Below are positions 29,188-38,398 of a stretch of 64,000 nucleotides of DNA, one piece after another. The first letter of the stretch is position 1; each line of letters starts with the position of its first letter. Under the pieces are notes generated by a model. The model worked only from the letters and a program-made list of their open reading frames with translations. It was not told where the DNA came from and searched no databases. The position numbers and the translations under genes were made by a program. Origin of the DNA: JAIQFL01 sp035501495 (GTDB lineage Bacteria > Acidobacteriota > Terriglobia > Bryobacterales > Bryobacteraceae); contig DATJWB010000013.1 of NCBI GenBank assembly GCA_035501495.1, positions 1 through 64,000 on the forward strand. Reading direction: 5' to 3'.

Positions 29188-29691
29188 TCAGGGTGTGCCA
29201 GGCTTGAGCCCTGCCGAGCGGCCCAGCGATTCTGCCTTCCGGATGACCCTTTCGCGCATTTCCCAGGCGTCGATCGCCTGCTGCGCCCCCTCGCACGCCA
29301 TGGACGTGCTCAGGCGACGCTCCGCCACGTCGAAGGTCTCCTCGGCCTGCATCCGCGCGGAATGGGCCTTCTCTTCGGCATCCCTCAACTTCTGGATCGC
29401 CAGCTTGATCTCGGGATCGACGGCCTCCGCTTCCTCCCGCGCCTTCTCGTACTGGCGCTTCCCGCGCGCGTTGCCGTTCACCGCGGCCAGAGCCTCCAAC
29501 TCCCGGTAGGCCAGTTTCAGGTCGTGGTTCCAGCCGGCCTTTACCCGCTTTTCGAAGTCCTCCAGGGCCTCCCAGGCCCGGTCGGCCGTGGTCCGCAACT
29601 TGCGTTTCTCCGTCAGCCAGCCCCAAACCGACCAATCAATGGCTTCTCGCATCAGGGCTTTGGCTTCCTCGACAGGGGGTAGCTTCTGCAT
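29188..29691 (-). CDS. Hypothetical coiled-coil protein
   Basis: 167 residues from the ATG at 29691 (MQKLPPVEEAKALMREAIDW); an ATG 27 bases earlier is possible. The sequence is almost entirely helical and charged, with long heptad-like stretches (TTADRAWEALEDFEKRVKAG, AVDPEIKLAIQKLRDAEEKA, HSARMQAEETFDVAERRLST), and has no signal peptide or membrane segment. No family is recognised. It is convergent with the YkgJ-type gene, 12 bases apart. Confidence 0.65.
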   Translation of the reverse strand: MQKLPPVEEAKALMREAIDWSVWGWLTEKRKLRTTADRAWEALEDFEKRVKAGWNHDLKLAYRELEALAAVNGNARGKRQYEKAREEAEAVDPEIKLAIQKLRDAEEKAHSARMQAEETFDVAERRLSTSMACEGAQQAIDAWEMRERVIRKAESLGRSAGLKPGTP

Positions 29692-29763
29692 AGCGCACAT
29701 CCAATAAAGCCTCAGCATAACAGGCAGCGCTTTTTGGCGCTATCATGAATCGGATACCAAAGT

Positions 29764-30618
29764 ATGAATTTCTCGGGTGAGCCTATCCGGGCGGGCGATA
29801 TCATATGGACCGCCGGCCTCGCGGCGGTCATGCTTTCCTGCCTGTCGATCCCCACCGGGCTTCTCGCGCAGACGTTGAAGCCCGAAACGCAGCGTGAGTT
29901 CGACGCTTATGTTCAATCCGCCGAAGCGCGGATGAACGCCCGGAAGGAGTTCGTCCGGGCCGATTCCGATCCCGCCCTGCAAGCGCGGCTGGTGCGAGGC
30001 CAAAAGGTCGAGACCATCCCCGCGAACGGCGCCAACCCCCACGCCCTCACCGGTGCGCAACTGTACGACTGGGCGGGCGTGATCTTCATACCGGGCGCCA
30101 AGCTCGACCAGTTGATCCGCATGCTCCAGGATTACGACCACCGGCCGGAATATTTCAGCGAGACCATCGCGAGTTCCAAGCTGCTGTGCCGGACCGGCCA
30201 GGACCATTTCGGCTATACCATGCGCCTGAAGGAGCCCGCGGTCATCGACGTGGAGAGCGACGTGGTTTGGGAGCGTGTGGACGAACATCGCTGGCTCTGC
30301 CGCTCCTACTCCATCCATACGAAGGAAGCGGGCAAGGACCATGGATACCTGCGCCGCCTCTACTCCTATTGGCGTTTCGCCGAAACGACCGGCGGCGTGC
30401 ACGTGGACGCCGAAACCATCACCCTGAGCGACGTGTTCGGCTCCATGGCGCGGACCTTCGGGTCGATGCTGCTGGGAATCAATCCGGAGAAGTCGCTCAA
30501 GCACTCGCTGATCTCGATGCGCGAGTCGGTCCTCAAGCCCGGATTGCAGATTCCGAGTCTTCCCGCGGTGCCGGAGTGCGCCGCGCAGCATCCCGGGACC
30601 GGCACCGAGGCGCGCTAG
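29764..30618 (+). CDS. Exported START-like lipid-binding protein
   Basis: 284 residues. An N-terminal hydrophobic stretch (WTAGLAAVMLSCLSIPTGLL, cleavage near AQT) indicates export. The body has features seen in SRPBCC/START-type folds (GVIFIPGAKLDQLIRMLQDY, HFGYTMRLKEPAVIDVESDV, DEHRWLCRSYSIHTKEAGKD, GYLRRLYSYWRFAETTGGVH), and VDAETITLSDVFG resembles the C-terminal helix entry of such domains. The assignment is tentative. The GMC oxidoreductase starts 16 bases after its stop, so both are probably in one transcript; a role in presenting a hydrophobic substrate is possible but speculative. Confidence 0.6.
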   Translation: MNFSGEPIRAGDIIWTAGLAAVMLSCLSIPTGLLAQTLKPETQREFDAYVQSAEARMNARKEFVRADSDPALQARLVRGQKVETIPANGANPHALTGAQLYDWAGVIFIPGAKLDQLIRMLQDYDHRPEYFSETIASSKLLCRTGQDHFGYTMRLKEPAVIDVESDVVWERVDEHRWLCRSYSIHTKEAGKDHGYLRRLYSYWRFAETTGGVHVDAETITLSDVFGSMARTFGSMLLGINPEKSLKHSLISMRESVLKPGLQIPSLPAVPECAAQHPGTGTEAR

Positions 30619-30634
30619 CCGGAAGCGGGGCGCC

Positions 30635-32254
30635 ATGCCGGAAACACAGTTCGACTTCGATTTCATCGTGATCGGCTCGGGTTTCGGAGGCAGCGTGGCA
30701 GCGCACCGGCTCACCGAAAAGGGCTACCGCGTGGCGGTGATGGAGATGGGCCGCAGATGGACGCCCGAAAATCTGCCGAACACCAACTGGAAGATCTGGC
30801 GTTGGATCTGGAGGCCCCGGCTGGCCCTGCGGGGCTTCTTCAACCTCGAGCCTTTCCGCCACGTTGTGATCCTGCACGGATGCGCGGTGGGCGGCGGCTC
30901 CATCACTTACGGCGCCACCCTGCAGGCGCCCAGAGATTCCGTCTGGGAGAACGGCTCGTGGGCCGGCTTGGCGGACTGGAAGACCGAGATTCGCCCGCAT
31001 TTCGAGACCGCCGCCCGGATGCTGGGAGTCGTCGAGAACCGCATCCTCGGGCCATCGGATCACATTCTGCGCCAGACCGCGGAGGCCGTCGGAGTCGGCC
31101 ACACGTTCTATCGGAACCGGGTGGCCCTTCTCCAGCCGCCGGAGGGCCAGCCGGGCGGCGAAACCTGTGCGGATCCGTTCTTCGGAGGCGAGGGCCCCGA
31201 GCGGAAAACCTGCATCGGCTGCGGTGGTTGCATGATGGGCTGCCGTTACCAGGCCAAAAATACGCTCGACCAGAACTACCTGTACCTTGCGGAAAAGCAT
31301 GGCGCGAGGGTGTTCGCGGAAACCCGTGTGGTGGATGTCGCGCCGCTCAACGGGCAGCGCGACGGCAGCGAGGGCTACGAGGTGCGGACCGAAAAGTCCA
31401 CGACGTGGGTCCGCCGCAAGCCCGCACGGTTCACCTGCCGCGCAGTCGTGGTCGCAGGCTCGGCGCTGGGCACCATGGACCTGTTGTTTCGGCTGAAACA
31501 GAAGGGCTCGCTGCCGGCGATCAGCGGACAACTCGGCAAGCGGGTGCGCACCAATGCAGAGTCACTGATCGGCGTGCGCGTCCCAGGGAGCCGCGAGGAT
31601 CTCTCCCAGGGGATCGCGATCGGGTCGGGAATCTATCTCGACCACAACACCCACGTCGAGGCAGTGCGCTACCCCGCGGGGTCCGATGCCATGGGCATGC
31701 TGGCCACGCCTCTCACCGGCGGCGCCCCGGGAGGCTTGCGCCTGCTGCTCTGGTTGTCGACCACCTGCCGTGCCTTGCTCCGCCATCCGATCCGCACGGT
31801 GCGGTGCCTGCACCCCTTCGGCTTTGCGCGCGAGGCGATCATCCTTCTGTGCATGCAGCCGCTCGAAGGCGATATCGAAATGCGGCTCGGGCGGCCGTGG
31901 TTCTGGCCGTTCCACAGAATGCTCATGACGCGCGGAAAGTCCGTTCCAGCCTTCATCCCGCAGGCCAACGACTTCGCGGAAAAGATCGCGGCACTCGCGG
32001 GAGGCACCGCGATGAGCATGATCACGGAGGTGCTGTTCAACGTTCCCTCGACTGCCCACATCATGGGCGGCTGCCCGATGGCGGATTCGCCCGAGCAGGG
32101 AGTGGTGGACCATCGCGGGCGGGTGTTCGGATACCGGAACCTGTACGTCTGTGATGGTTCCGTGCTGTCGGCGAATCTGGGAGTGAATCCGAGCCTGACG
32201 ATCTGCGCGGTAACCGAGCGCGCCATGAGCTTCATTCCGCCCAAGGTGTGTTAG
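30635..32254 (+). CDS. GMC-family FAD oxidoreductase, cholesterol-oxidase-like
   Basis: 539 residues. The FAD-binding Rossmann motif is at the N-terminus (FIVIGSGFGGSVAAHRLTEK), followed by LHGCAVGGGSITYGATLQAP, a GMC family element. At about 190-220 there is a cysteine-rich stretch CIGCGGCMMGCRYQAKNTLD, present in a subgroup of GMC enzymes. The C-terminus has the catalytic region STAHIMGGCPMADSPEQGVV and VNPSLTICAVTERAM, as in cholesterol-oxidase-like members. Such enzymes oxidise alcohols or sterols with FAD. There is no signal peptide. It lies 16 bases downstream of the exported START-like gene; RBS-like GCGGGGCGCC is near the ATG. Confidence 0.87.
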   Translation: MPETQFDFDFIVIGSGFGGSVAAHRLTEKGYRVAVMEMGRRWTPENLPNTNWKIWRWIWRPRLALRGFFNLEPFRHVVILHGCAVGGGSITYGATLQAPRDSVWENGSWAGLADWKTEIRPHFETAARMLGVVENRILGPSDHILRQTAEAVGVGHTFYRNRVALLQPPEGQPGGETCADPFFGGEGPERKTCIGCGGCMMGCRYQAKNTLDQNYLYLAEKHGARVFAETRVVDVAPLNGQRDGSEGYEVRTEKSTTWVRRKPARFTCRAVVVAGSALGTMDLLFRLKQKGSLPAISGQLGKRVRTNAESLIGVRVPGSREDLSQGIAIGSGIYLDHNTHVEAVRYPAGSDAMGMLATPLTGGAPGGLRLLLWLSTTCRALLRHPIRTVRCLHPFGFAREAIILLCMQPLEGDIEMRLGRPWFWPFHRMLMTRGKSVPAFIPQANDFAEKIAALAGGTAMSMITEVLFNVPSTAHIMGGCPMADSPEQGVVDHRGRVFGYRNLYVCDGSVLSANLGVNPSLTICAVTERAMSFIPPKVC

Positions 32255-32279
32255 GATCGGCTCTCAGAAAGCCGAAACT

Positions 32280-33965
32280 ATGACCTTCCAGGACCGTCTT
32301 TCCTTCACGCGGCGGTCGTTCGCGTCGATAGCCGGCGCCGGCGTTCTCAGCCGGGTTCCCGTGCCCGGCCAGACTACCGCGCCAGCGGATTCCGTACCCG
32401 GGGCGCGTGTCTACAGTGTCCGCGACTTTGGGGCCAAGGGCGATGGGCAGACCCTCGATACCGCGGCCGTGCAGTCCGCAATCGATGCCTGCGCGCGGGA
32501 TCGAGGCGGTACTGTGCTGGTCCCGGCGGGCGATTTTGTGGTCGGCACCCTGGAACTCAAAAGCAACGTCACCCTGCATCTCTCGGCATCGGGCCGTTTA
32601 CTGGGCAGCGCCACCCCGGAGCACTACAGCGCCGGAAAAGGAGTTCCGCCCGGCAATGGCAACGTTGTGCTGCTCTATGCCGTGGACGCCGACAACGTGA
32701 CCGTCGAGGGCCGCGGCGTGATCGATGGGCACGGGGACAAGTTCTATACCGGAAAAGGAGACAATACCGGACCTGGCGGCAACCGGGCCGAAGGATATTT
32801 CTTGCGCCCGCATTTGGCGGTCTTCTACCGCTGCCGGAACCTGCTGGTGCGCGACGTCTTTCTCACGCGCAGCGCCTACCACTGCATGCGCATCCTGGAG
32901 TGCCGCTACGTGCACCTGGACGGCGTCAGGATCTACAATCGCGTCAACCTGAACAACGACGGGTTCCACATCAACAGCTCGCAATACGTGAACATCGCCA
33001 ACTGCAACGTCGCGTGCCAGGATGACGCTTGCGCGCTTTTCGGGAGCAACCGCTTCGTCACCGTCACCAACTGCACATTCAGTACGCGCTGGTCGATCTT
33101 CCGGTTCGGCGGCGGCGAGGCGGAAAACATCGCGGTCTCCAACTGCGTCATCTACGAAACCTACGGGTGCGTGATCAAGATGCGCTGTGGGGCGGGCTCG
33201 CGAATTGAAAACGTGTCGTTCTCCAACCTGGTGATGAACGACGTGACCGGCCCGATCTCGGTCGGTCTGGACTCCACGGTTCGGCGGCCGCCCACCGGGG
33301 GCGCGTCACCGCCGCCCGCATCGGCCAATCCTCGCCCCAAGGGCATTGTTCGGAACCTGATGTTCAACGGCATCCGCGCTACGGTCGTATCCGAGGGGCG
33401 GCAATATGCGGACATGCCGTTCCGCAACAATTTCCGCCCCGGCGAGACGCGTACCTGCATCACTCTCAATGGTGTCGGCGGCGAGTTTCTGGAAGGCATC
33501 ACGTTCCAGGATGTCCACGTGACCTACGGAGGGGGCGGCACCGCGGAAGAAGCAGCCCGCCGGGACGTCCCCGCGATGGCGGGCGAGTACTTCGAGTTGG
33601 GCACCCTGCCCGCCTACGGCCTGTACGCTCGTGGCGTGCGCGGCCTCTCGATGAGCAACGTGCGCTTCGAGGTAACCGCGCCCGACCTGCGTCCGGCAAT
33701 GGTCTTCGACCGCGTTCTGGATGCCACCGTGTCCGCTTTCAGCGCGCAAGGCAATCCGAAGGCCGATTCCCTCCTCCGATTCAGCGGCTCGCGAGACATT
33801 CTCCTGACGGGCTGCCGCCTGCTCACGCCGGCGGCTGTGTTTTTGCAGATCGAGGGAGCGGAAACTCAGGGAATCGTGGTCGATGGCGGCGACCTTTCGA
33901 AGGCTGCCAGGCCCCTGGCGCTGGCCGGCGGTGCAGACAGCAAGGCGGTCAAACTGCGGGAGTGA
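32280..33965 (+). CDS. Tat-exported GH28 / pectate-lyase-fold glycosidase
   Basis: 561 residues. The N-terminus has a twin-arginine signal (TRRSFASIAGAGVLSR), so the protein is exported folded. It then starts like exo-polygalacturonases: YSVRDFGAKGDGQTLDTAAV and QSAIDACARDRGGTVLVPAG, followed by a right-handed beta-helix (NVTVEGRGVIDGHGDKFY, NLLVRDVFLTRSAYHCMRIL). The GH28 catalytic region appears as NNDGFHINSSQYVNIANCNV and CQDDACALFG, with the aspartates of the NxD and DD motifs. It probably hydrolyses pectin-like polymers. It is 25 bases after the GMC gene and may share its transcript. Confidence 0.87.
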   Translation: MTFQDRLSFTRRSFASIAGAGVLSRVPVPGQTTAPADSVPGARVYSVRDFGAKGDGQTLDTAAVQSAIDACARDRGGTVLVPAGDFVVGTLELKSNVTLHLSASGRLLGSATPEHYSAGKGVPPGNGNVVLLYAVDADNVTVEGRGVIDGHGDKFYTGKGDNTGPGGNRAEGYFLRPHLAVFYRCRNLLVRDVFLTRSAYHCMRILECRYVHLDGVRIYNRVNLNNDGFHINSSQYVNIANCNVACQDDACALFGSNRFVTVTNCTFSTRWSIFRFGGGEAENIAVSNCVIYETYGCVIKMRCGAGSRIENVSFSNLVMNDVTGPISVGLDSTVRRPPTGGASPPPASANPRPKGIVRNLMFNGIRATVVSEGRQYADMPFRNNFRPGETRTCITLNGVGGEFLEGITFQDVHVTYGGGGTAEEAARRDVPAMAGEYFELGTLPAYGLYARGVRGLSMSNVRFEVTAPDLRPAMVFDRVLDATVSAFSAQGNPKADSLLRFSGSRDILLTGCRLLTPAAVFLQIEGAETQGIVVDGGDLSKAARPLALAGGADSKAVKLRE

Positions 33966-34273
33966 TCTGGACGCGCCCCTCCACGGCGGAGGAACGAGTG
34001 CCGGATGCCCGCGCGACTGTTCGGGGGCGCCTCGCGTGACGGGATGCGGACAGACGTCACTTTCCGACGACGCGGCATCGCGGCAAACCGTTCCATTTCA
34101 GCATGCTCCGGAATGGCTGCGGCCATGCTAGGGATAAGCAGCGAAGAAGGGAATCGCCATGCATTCCGGGCCCTGGTTCCCGGAGAACGGCCGACGAGTA
34201 ACCAATGATTCCGAATTTCAGCCAGGCGCATGCCGCGGAACGCCGGCGCAAGGCCGCGTGATGCCCGGCAAAT
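33966..34273. other. Non-coding gap
   Basis: About 310 bases between the GH28 gene and the enoyl-CoA hydratase. Frames on both strands are composition-driven and none resembles a protein family. The ribosome site of the next gene (GGAGG, 34274-34278) lies at its right end. Confidence 0.5.
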
Positions 34274-34283
34274 GGAGGTCCAT

Positions 34284-35124
34284 ATGAACGACACATTGAC
34301 AGCAGGCGAAGTCCGTCTGGTTCGCACATCAGACGCTTATTGGCGGGTTACCTTTGACTTCCCGCCCCTGAATATCTTTGGGCCGGCCAACATTCCCCAG
34401 TTTGGAAGAGGCGGTTTCCGCGATCGAGACCGACGGCCGCGTCAAGGTCGTGGTGTTCGATAGCGCTGTGGAGGGGTTTTTCATCACGCACTACGACTTC
34501 CTTGCGAAGCCGGAAGAGTCGGCGAAGTTCGGCGTGGGACCGACCGGCTTGCAGCCTCTGCCGGATATGCTGGTGCGGCTGAGCCGCGCGCCGGTCGTCT
34601 CCATCGCGCTGATTCGCGGCCGCGCCACGGGCGTCGGCAGTGAGCTTGCGCTGGCCTGCGACATGCGTTTTGCCAGCCGGCAAAAGGCCATCCTGTCGCA
34701 GTGGGAAGTGGGGGCGGGGCTGGTTCCCGGCGGCGGACCCATGGCCCGATTGCCGCGTTTAATCGGCCGCGGAAGAGCCCTGGAAGTATTGTTGGGCGCC
34801 GATGACATCGGTGGCGATCTGGCAGAGCTGTATGGCTATGTCAATCGCGCGTTGCCGGATGAAGAGCTGGATGGCTTCGTGGACCGGCTTGCCCGGCGCA
34901 TCGCGACCTTCGACAAACAGGCTATCGCCGATACCAAGCGCCTGGTAAACATCGCGAGCCTTCCGCCCGACTCCGAAATCGAGCCGGAATGGGGAGCGTT
35001 TCTGGGCTCCCTGGGCCGGCCGGCCTCTCAGGCACGGTTGAAAAAGCTGTTCGAACGCGGGTTTCACCGGCCGGGGGAGGTGGAGAACCGTCTGGGACAC
35101 TACGTGGGACAGATCGGAGAATAG
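34284..35124 (+). pseudogene. Enoyl-CoA hydratase/isomerase with frameshift
   Basis: The ATG at 34284 has GGAGG 6 bases upstream and reads MNDTLTAGEVRLVRTSDAYW, VTFDFPPLNIFGPANIP; the frame is then lost. From about 34399 the next frame continues as SLEEAVSAIETDGRVKVVVF, then VVSIALIRGRATGVGSELAL, ACDMRFASRQKAILSQWEVG and GGGPMARLPRLIGRGRALEV, the crotonase fold with its acyl-CoA loop. Removing one C from the run CCCC at 34395-34398 restores one protein (GPANIPSLEEAV) of about 279 residues. Either the gene is broken by a one-base insertion or the base call is wrong. The family uses CoA thioesters; substrate unknown. Confidence 0.8.
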
Positions 35125-35181
35125 GTTCCACCGGCGCGGGAGCGCGCGGGGCCTTCTTGCTTCCGGTGCTAAAATACTTCC

Positions 35182-36066
35182 GTGGCACCGAATGAGGTGT
35201 ACTCACGCGCGGATGTCCGGCGTAAGTTTGGCCTCTCCGAGCGCCAGCTTAAGAGCTGGGAGAGACAGGAGTTCATCCCTCCCGCGGAAACGTACACCTT
35301 CTCCGATCTGATTGCGCTTCAGACCCTGATCAAGCTCCGCGAGGGCCGGATTCAGGCGCGGCAGATCGGGCGGGCCCTGGTTTCGCTTCGCCAGAAGCTG
35401 GAGTGGGTCAAGCACCCTCTTTCCGAGCTTCGGATCGTCTCCGACGGAAAGAAAATCGCGGTGCATGTGGCCGGCCAGAAGATGGAAGCCATCACCGGGC
35501 AGATCCTGTTCGATTTCGATGCCGCCGATCTGGGGAGCGTCAAGAGCTTCCCCGAACGAAAACACGCCGCCAACCGCACTCGCGAGTCCGAGCTGTGGTT
35601 TCAAAAGGGGCTTGAACTCGAGGAGACCGGGGCGCCCGTGGAAATGGCCGTCGAGGCTTATCTGAAGGTGCTGGAGCTGAACCCTTCCGCGGCCGGTGCG
35701 CTGGTGAATCTCGGGACCATTTACTACCGGCAGCGCAAGTTCGCCGAGGCCGAACGGTATTATCAACTGGCGATTGACGCGGACCCCACCTACCCGCTGG
35801 CACAATTCAATCTCGGAAACCTGTATGACGAACAGGGCCGGGTGGCCGAGGCTCTCCAGTTTTACCGCTGCGCGCTGACCCTGAATCCGAATTACGCGGA
35901 CGCCCATTTCAACCTCGCGCTGCTCTGCGAGCGGACCAATGACAATCTCAAGGCCGTCCACCACTGGAAGGCTTATCTGAAGCTGGATGGTTCCGGGCAG
36001 TGGGCCGAGATTGCCCGCCGGCAACTGGAACGTCTGCGCCAGTTGACCCTGATTCACTCGCGATGA
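35182..36066 (+). CDS. HTH (MerR-like) and TPR fusion protein
   Basis: 294 residues from GTG 35182. Residues 1-70 form a MerR-type helix-turn-helix (VYSRADVRRKFGLSERQLKS, WERQEFIPPAETYTFSDLIA). A middle part (VSDGKKIAVHVAGQKMEAIT) is of unknown fold, and residues about 135-285 hold tetratricopeptide repeats (SAAGALVNLGTIYYRQRKFA, EAERYYQLAIDADPTYPLAQ, FNLGNLYDEQGRVAEALQFY). It should bind DNA and use the repeats for partner contacts. TAAAAT ends 7 bases before the GTG, suggesting a near-leaderless transcript. It overlaps the 3' end of the convergent cheX remnant by 13 bases. Confidence 0.82.
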   Translation: MAPNEVYSRADVRRKFGLSERQLKSWERQEFIPPAETYTFSDLIALQTLIKLREGRIQARQIGRALVSLRQKLEWVKHPLSELRIVSDGKKIAVHVAGQKMEAITGQILFDFDAADLGSVKSFPERKHAANRTRESELWFQKGLELEETGAPVEMAVEAYLKVLELNPSAAGALVNLGTIYYRQRKFAEAERYYQLAIDADPTYPLAQFNLGNLYDEQGRVAEALQFYRCALTLNPNYADAHFNLALLCERTNDNLKAVHHWKAYLKLDGSGQWAEIARRQLERLRQLTLIHSR

Positions 36067-36546
36067 TGGCGGCCCCGGGATTTCTCGCGGAACTGCACGA
36101 GACCGATGCGGAACGACCGCGATGAGTCCGCGAAGGGGAGGGATAAGCAGTATTGCACATCCGGGAAGTGCCGGCTGTGGTCGGCGCCCGCGATCACCGA
36201 CGGCATCGAGAGGGTGACTCCCGGCGGCAGCAGAGGCTTCAGGTTGCCGGCGATCATGTTGGCGATCTCGCCGAGACCATCATGAACATCCGCGATAGAG
36301 ACCGGAGAGGCCATGGGCATGAGGCCGCCCGCCCATCGGACCGCCTGCGCGGTGGAGCATTCCCAGGATCAAAGCTCCGTGCCATGTTCCGGCATAATGC
36401 ACGGCGGCCGTCAGCGGCGACTCGAAGCGCGGCGGTGTTTCCGCTACAGGCCAGGCGCAGGTCCGCAGCATGGTTTGGCACTCGTTTTCTACCACGGCTG
36501 CCGCAGAGGTGCGTAAAGCGTCATCAGATGAGATTAAGGGGCTCAC
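36054..36546 (-). pseudogene. cheX: cheX-like chemotaxis gene, frameshifted
   Basis: The GTG at 36546 has a good ribosome site (GGAGG about 9 bases upstream) and overlaps the cheR stop as GTGA. It reads VSPLISSDDALRTSAAAVVE, NECQTMLRTCAWPVAETPP and AVHYAGTWHGALIL, then shifts frame. The next frame gives ECSTAQAVRWAGGLMPMASP, ADVHDGLGEIANMIAGNLKP and LLPPGVTLSMPSVIAG, the CheX phosphatase signature region. Taking one G out of the GGG run opposite 36362-36364 restores the reading. CheX-type proteins dephosphorylate CheY. Confidence 0.65.
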
Positions 36547-37404
36547 AGTTTTCCTCCGGAAGGCGCCTGGTAAGACCGCCGCGCCTACGATCATACGCCG
36601 CAGGAATGTCTCGTCGAGATTGAAGGTCGTCTCACTCGCTCCGAGGAGGAGAAGGCCCCCGGGCGCCAGGCGGCTTGGGATGCCCGACAGGATCCTCTTC
36701 CTGGTGGCCACGTCGAAATAGATCAGGACATTGCGTAGAGGATCAGATCGAAAGGCGGCAAGGCGCCCAGATTCTGACGCAAGTCCAGGTTCGTGCAGCG
36801 CACCATCCGCCGGACATTGTCCTTGATTCGCCAGTCGAGGCCGACCCGTTGGAAATGCTTGATGAGAAGCGCGGCGGGCAATCCGCGATTTCACTTCGAT
36901 CTGCAGATAGGTTCCCGCGGCCGCCCGATCGAGGATCTGCGTCGAGATGTCGGTGCCGATGATCTCGATGCTCCAATCGCCCAGTCCCGCTTCGAGCAGC
37001 GTCATTGCCACGCTGTACAGCTCCTGTCCCGAGGAGCACGCCGCGGACCAGATGCGCAGAGCCTTGGTCGAGGACCGGGCTTTCACCAGCTCCGGAATCA
37101 GCTCCTTGCGAAGCGCGTCGAAGACCGCCGGGTCGCGGTAGAACAGGGTCTCGTGGGTGGTCATGCTCTCCACAATCCGGCGGCGCAGCGACTCGGGAGG
37201 GGCCTTCCGCAGCCGATCGCACAACTGGTCGAGAGAAGACAAGTGCTCTTCCGCCAACACGGGCTGCAGCCGCGATTTCAGCAGGTAGAGTTTGTCGGCG
37301 CCGAGTTCGATACCCGATTCGCGATGCACGTAGGCCGTGAGAAACGAGTAGTTCTCGGAAGTCAGCCCGTCGCTTTGCCCGGGAATTGTTCTTTGCGTTG
37401 CCAT
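36543..37404 (-). pseudogene. cheR: cheR methyltransferase gene with several frame slips
   Basis: The ATG at 37404 starts MATQRTIPGQSDGLTSENYS and follows the CheR pattern: LLKSRLQPVLAEEHLSSL, RRIVESMTTHETLFYRDPAV and the SAM site KALRIWSAACSSGQELYSVA. Near 36885 an extra A moves the sense into another frame (LPAALLIKHFQRVGLDWRIK, DNVRRMVRCTNLDLRQNLGA). Near 36735 a missing C returns it (RNVLIYFDVATRKRILSGIP), and a final slip near 36575 is needed to reach the stop that overlaps cheX (YQAPSGGKL). CheR methylates chemoreceptors. As written the protein would have a scrambled segment of about 50 residues in the catalytic domain. Confidence 0.75.
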
Positions 37405-37409
37405 GCGTT

Positions 37410-38398
37410 TTACCCCGCGAGGCGAACCAGTTCGGCGCCAATTGCTTCGAGCGGCAGGATCTGGTCCGCGAGCCCAGCTTCCGCCACGGCTCCAGGCGTG
37501 CCCCACACGACGCTGGTCGCGCGATCCTGCGCGATGCTGTAACCGGCTGCGGCTTTTACGGCTTCGGTTCCCTTGAGGCCGTCCGAACCCATGCCGGTCA
37601 GAACCACCGAGAGCACCGCACCTCGATACGTTTCCGCAGCGGAGCGGAACAGGACGTCCACCGATGGCCGGCAGGAATTCTCCTGTGGTCCCTGATCGAG
37701 CGCTGCCGTCGCTCGCGACCCAGAGCGGCGGACCCGCAGATGATAATCGCCTCGGGCGACGATCACGCGACCGGGCGTGATTTCCATGGCGTCCTCGGCT
37801 TCCACGACTCTCAGCGATCCGTTCGTACTCAGTCGGTCGGCCAACAGACGGGTGAACGTAGGGGGCATGTGCTGCACCACCATGACCGGAACGGGGAAAG
37901 ACGCGGGCAGGTCAGGAATCACTGGCGAGCGCATTGGGGCCGCCGGTAGAAACGCCGATAATCACGGCGCGCGGCTTGAGACATCCCGCGCTTTGCCGCC
38001 GGGATTCGAACCGGTGCGGCCTTCCCGTCCGCCAGCCCTGCGGTTGCGAAGAACTGGCGTATTTTCGGGAGCAGCTCGGCGCGCAGGCTGGCCAGGGACT
38101 CATCGAGTTTGCCGCCGTTCGAAGCCTTGGCGACGTAGTCGTCGGCGCCGAGCGACAGAGCTTCCAGAGTGGCCGCGGCACCCCGCGTGGTCAGGGTGCT
38201 GAACATTACCGTGCGCAGCCGTGGATAGCCTTTGCGAATGTGCCGCAGGACGGTGAGGCCATCCATTTGCGGCATTTCAATCTGGAGCGCTTCGCGCAGG
38301 AGGTGGCGGATTACCACCGAATCGTCCACGATCAGCACGCGGACTTTCCCTCCGGTGGCAGTGGTGCCACGCGGCGTCAGTGATGGCGCAGCGGTCAT
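37410..38398 (-). pseudogene. cheB: cheB gene with receiver deletion and frameshifts
   Basis: The ATG at 38398 overlaps the cheY stop (ATGA). The receiver reads KVRVLIVDDSVVIRHLLREA, then jumps directly to LQIEMPQMDGLTVLRHIRKG. About 34 residues normally between these points, including the phosphorylated Asp just before IEMP, are missing in frame. Further on LGADDYVAKASNGGKLDESL is intact. The frame slips near 37990 (to SAGCLKPRAVIIGVSTGG) and again near 37921 (to VIPDLPASFPVPVMVVQHMP). The methylesterase domain continues with VLFRSAAETYRGAVLSVVLT, GMGSDGLKGTEAVKAAAGYS. CheB demethylates chemoreceptors; this copy cannot be phosphorylated or made whole. Confidence 0.78.

Noticed and set aside
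30757..32154. 465-codon plus-strand frame inside the GMC oxidoreductase gene
   Set aside because: It overlaps a clear GMC enzyme in a different frame and is extremely Arg/Gly/Pro-rich.
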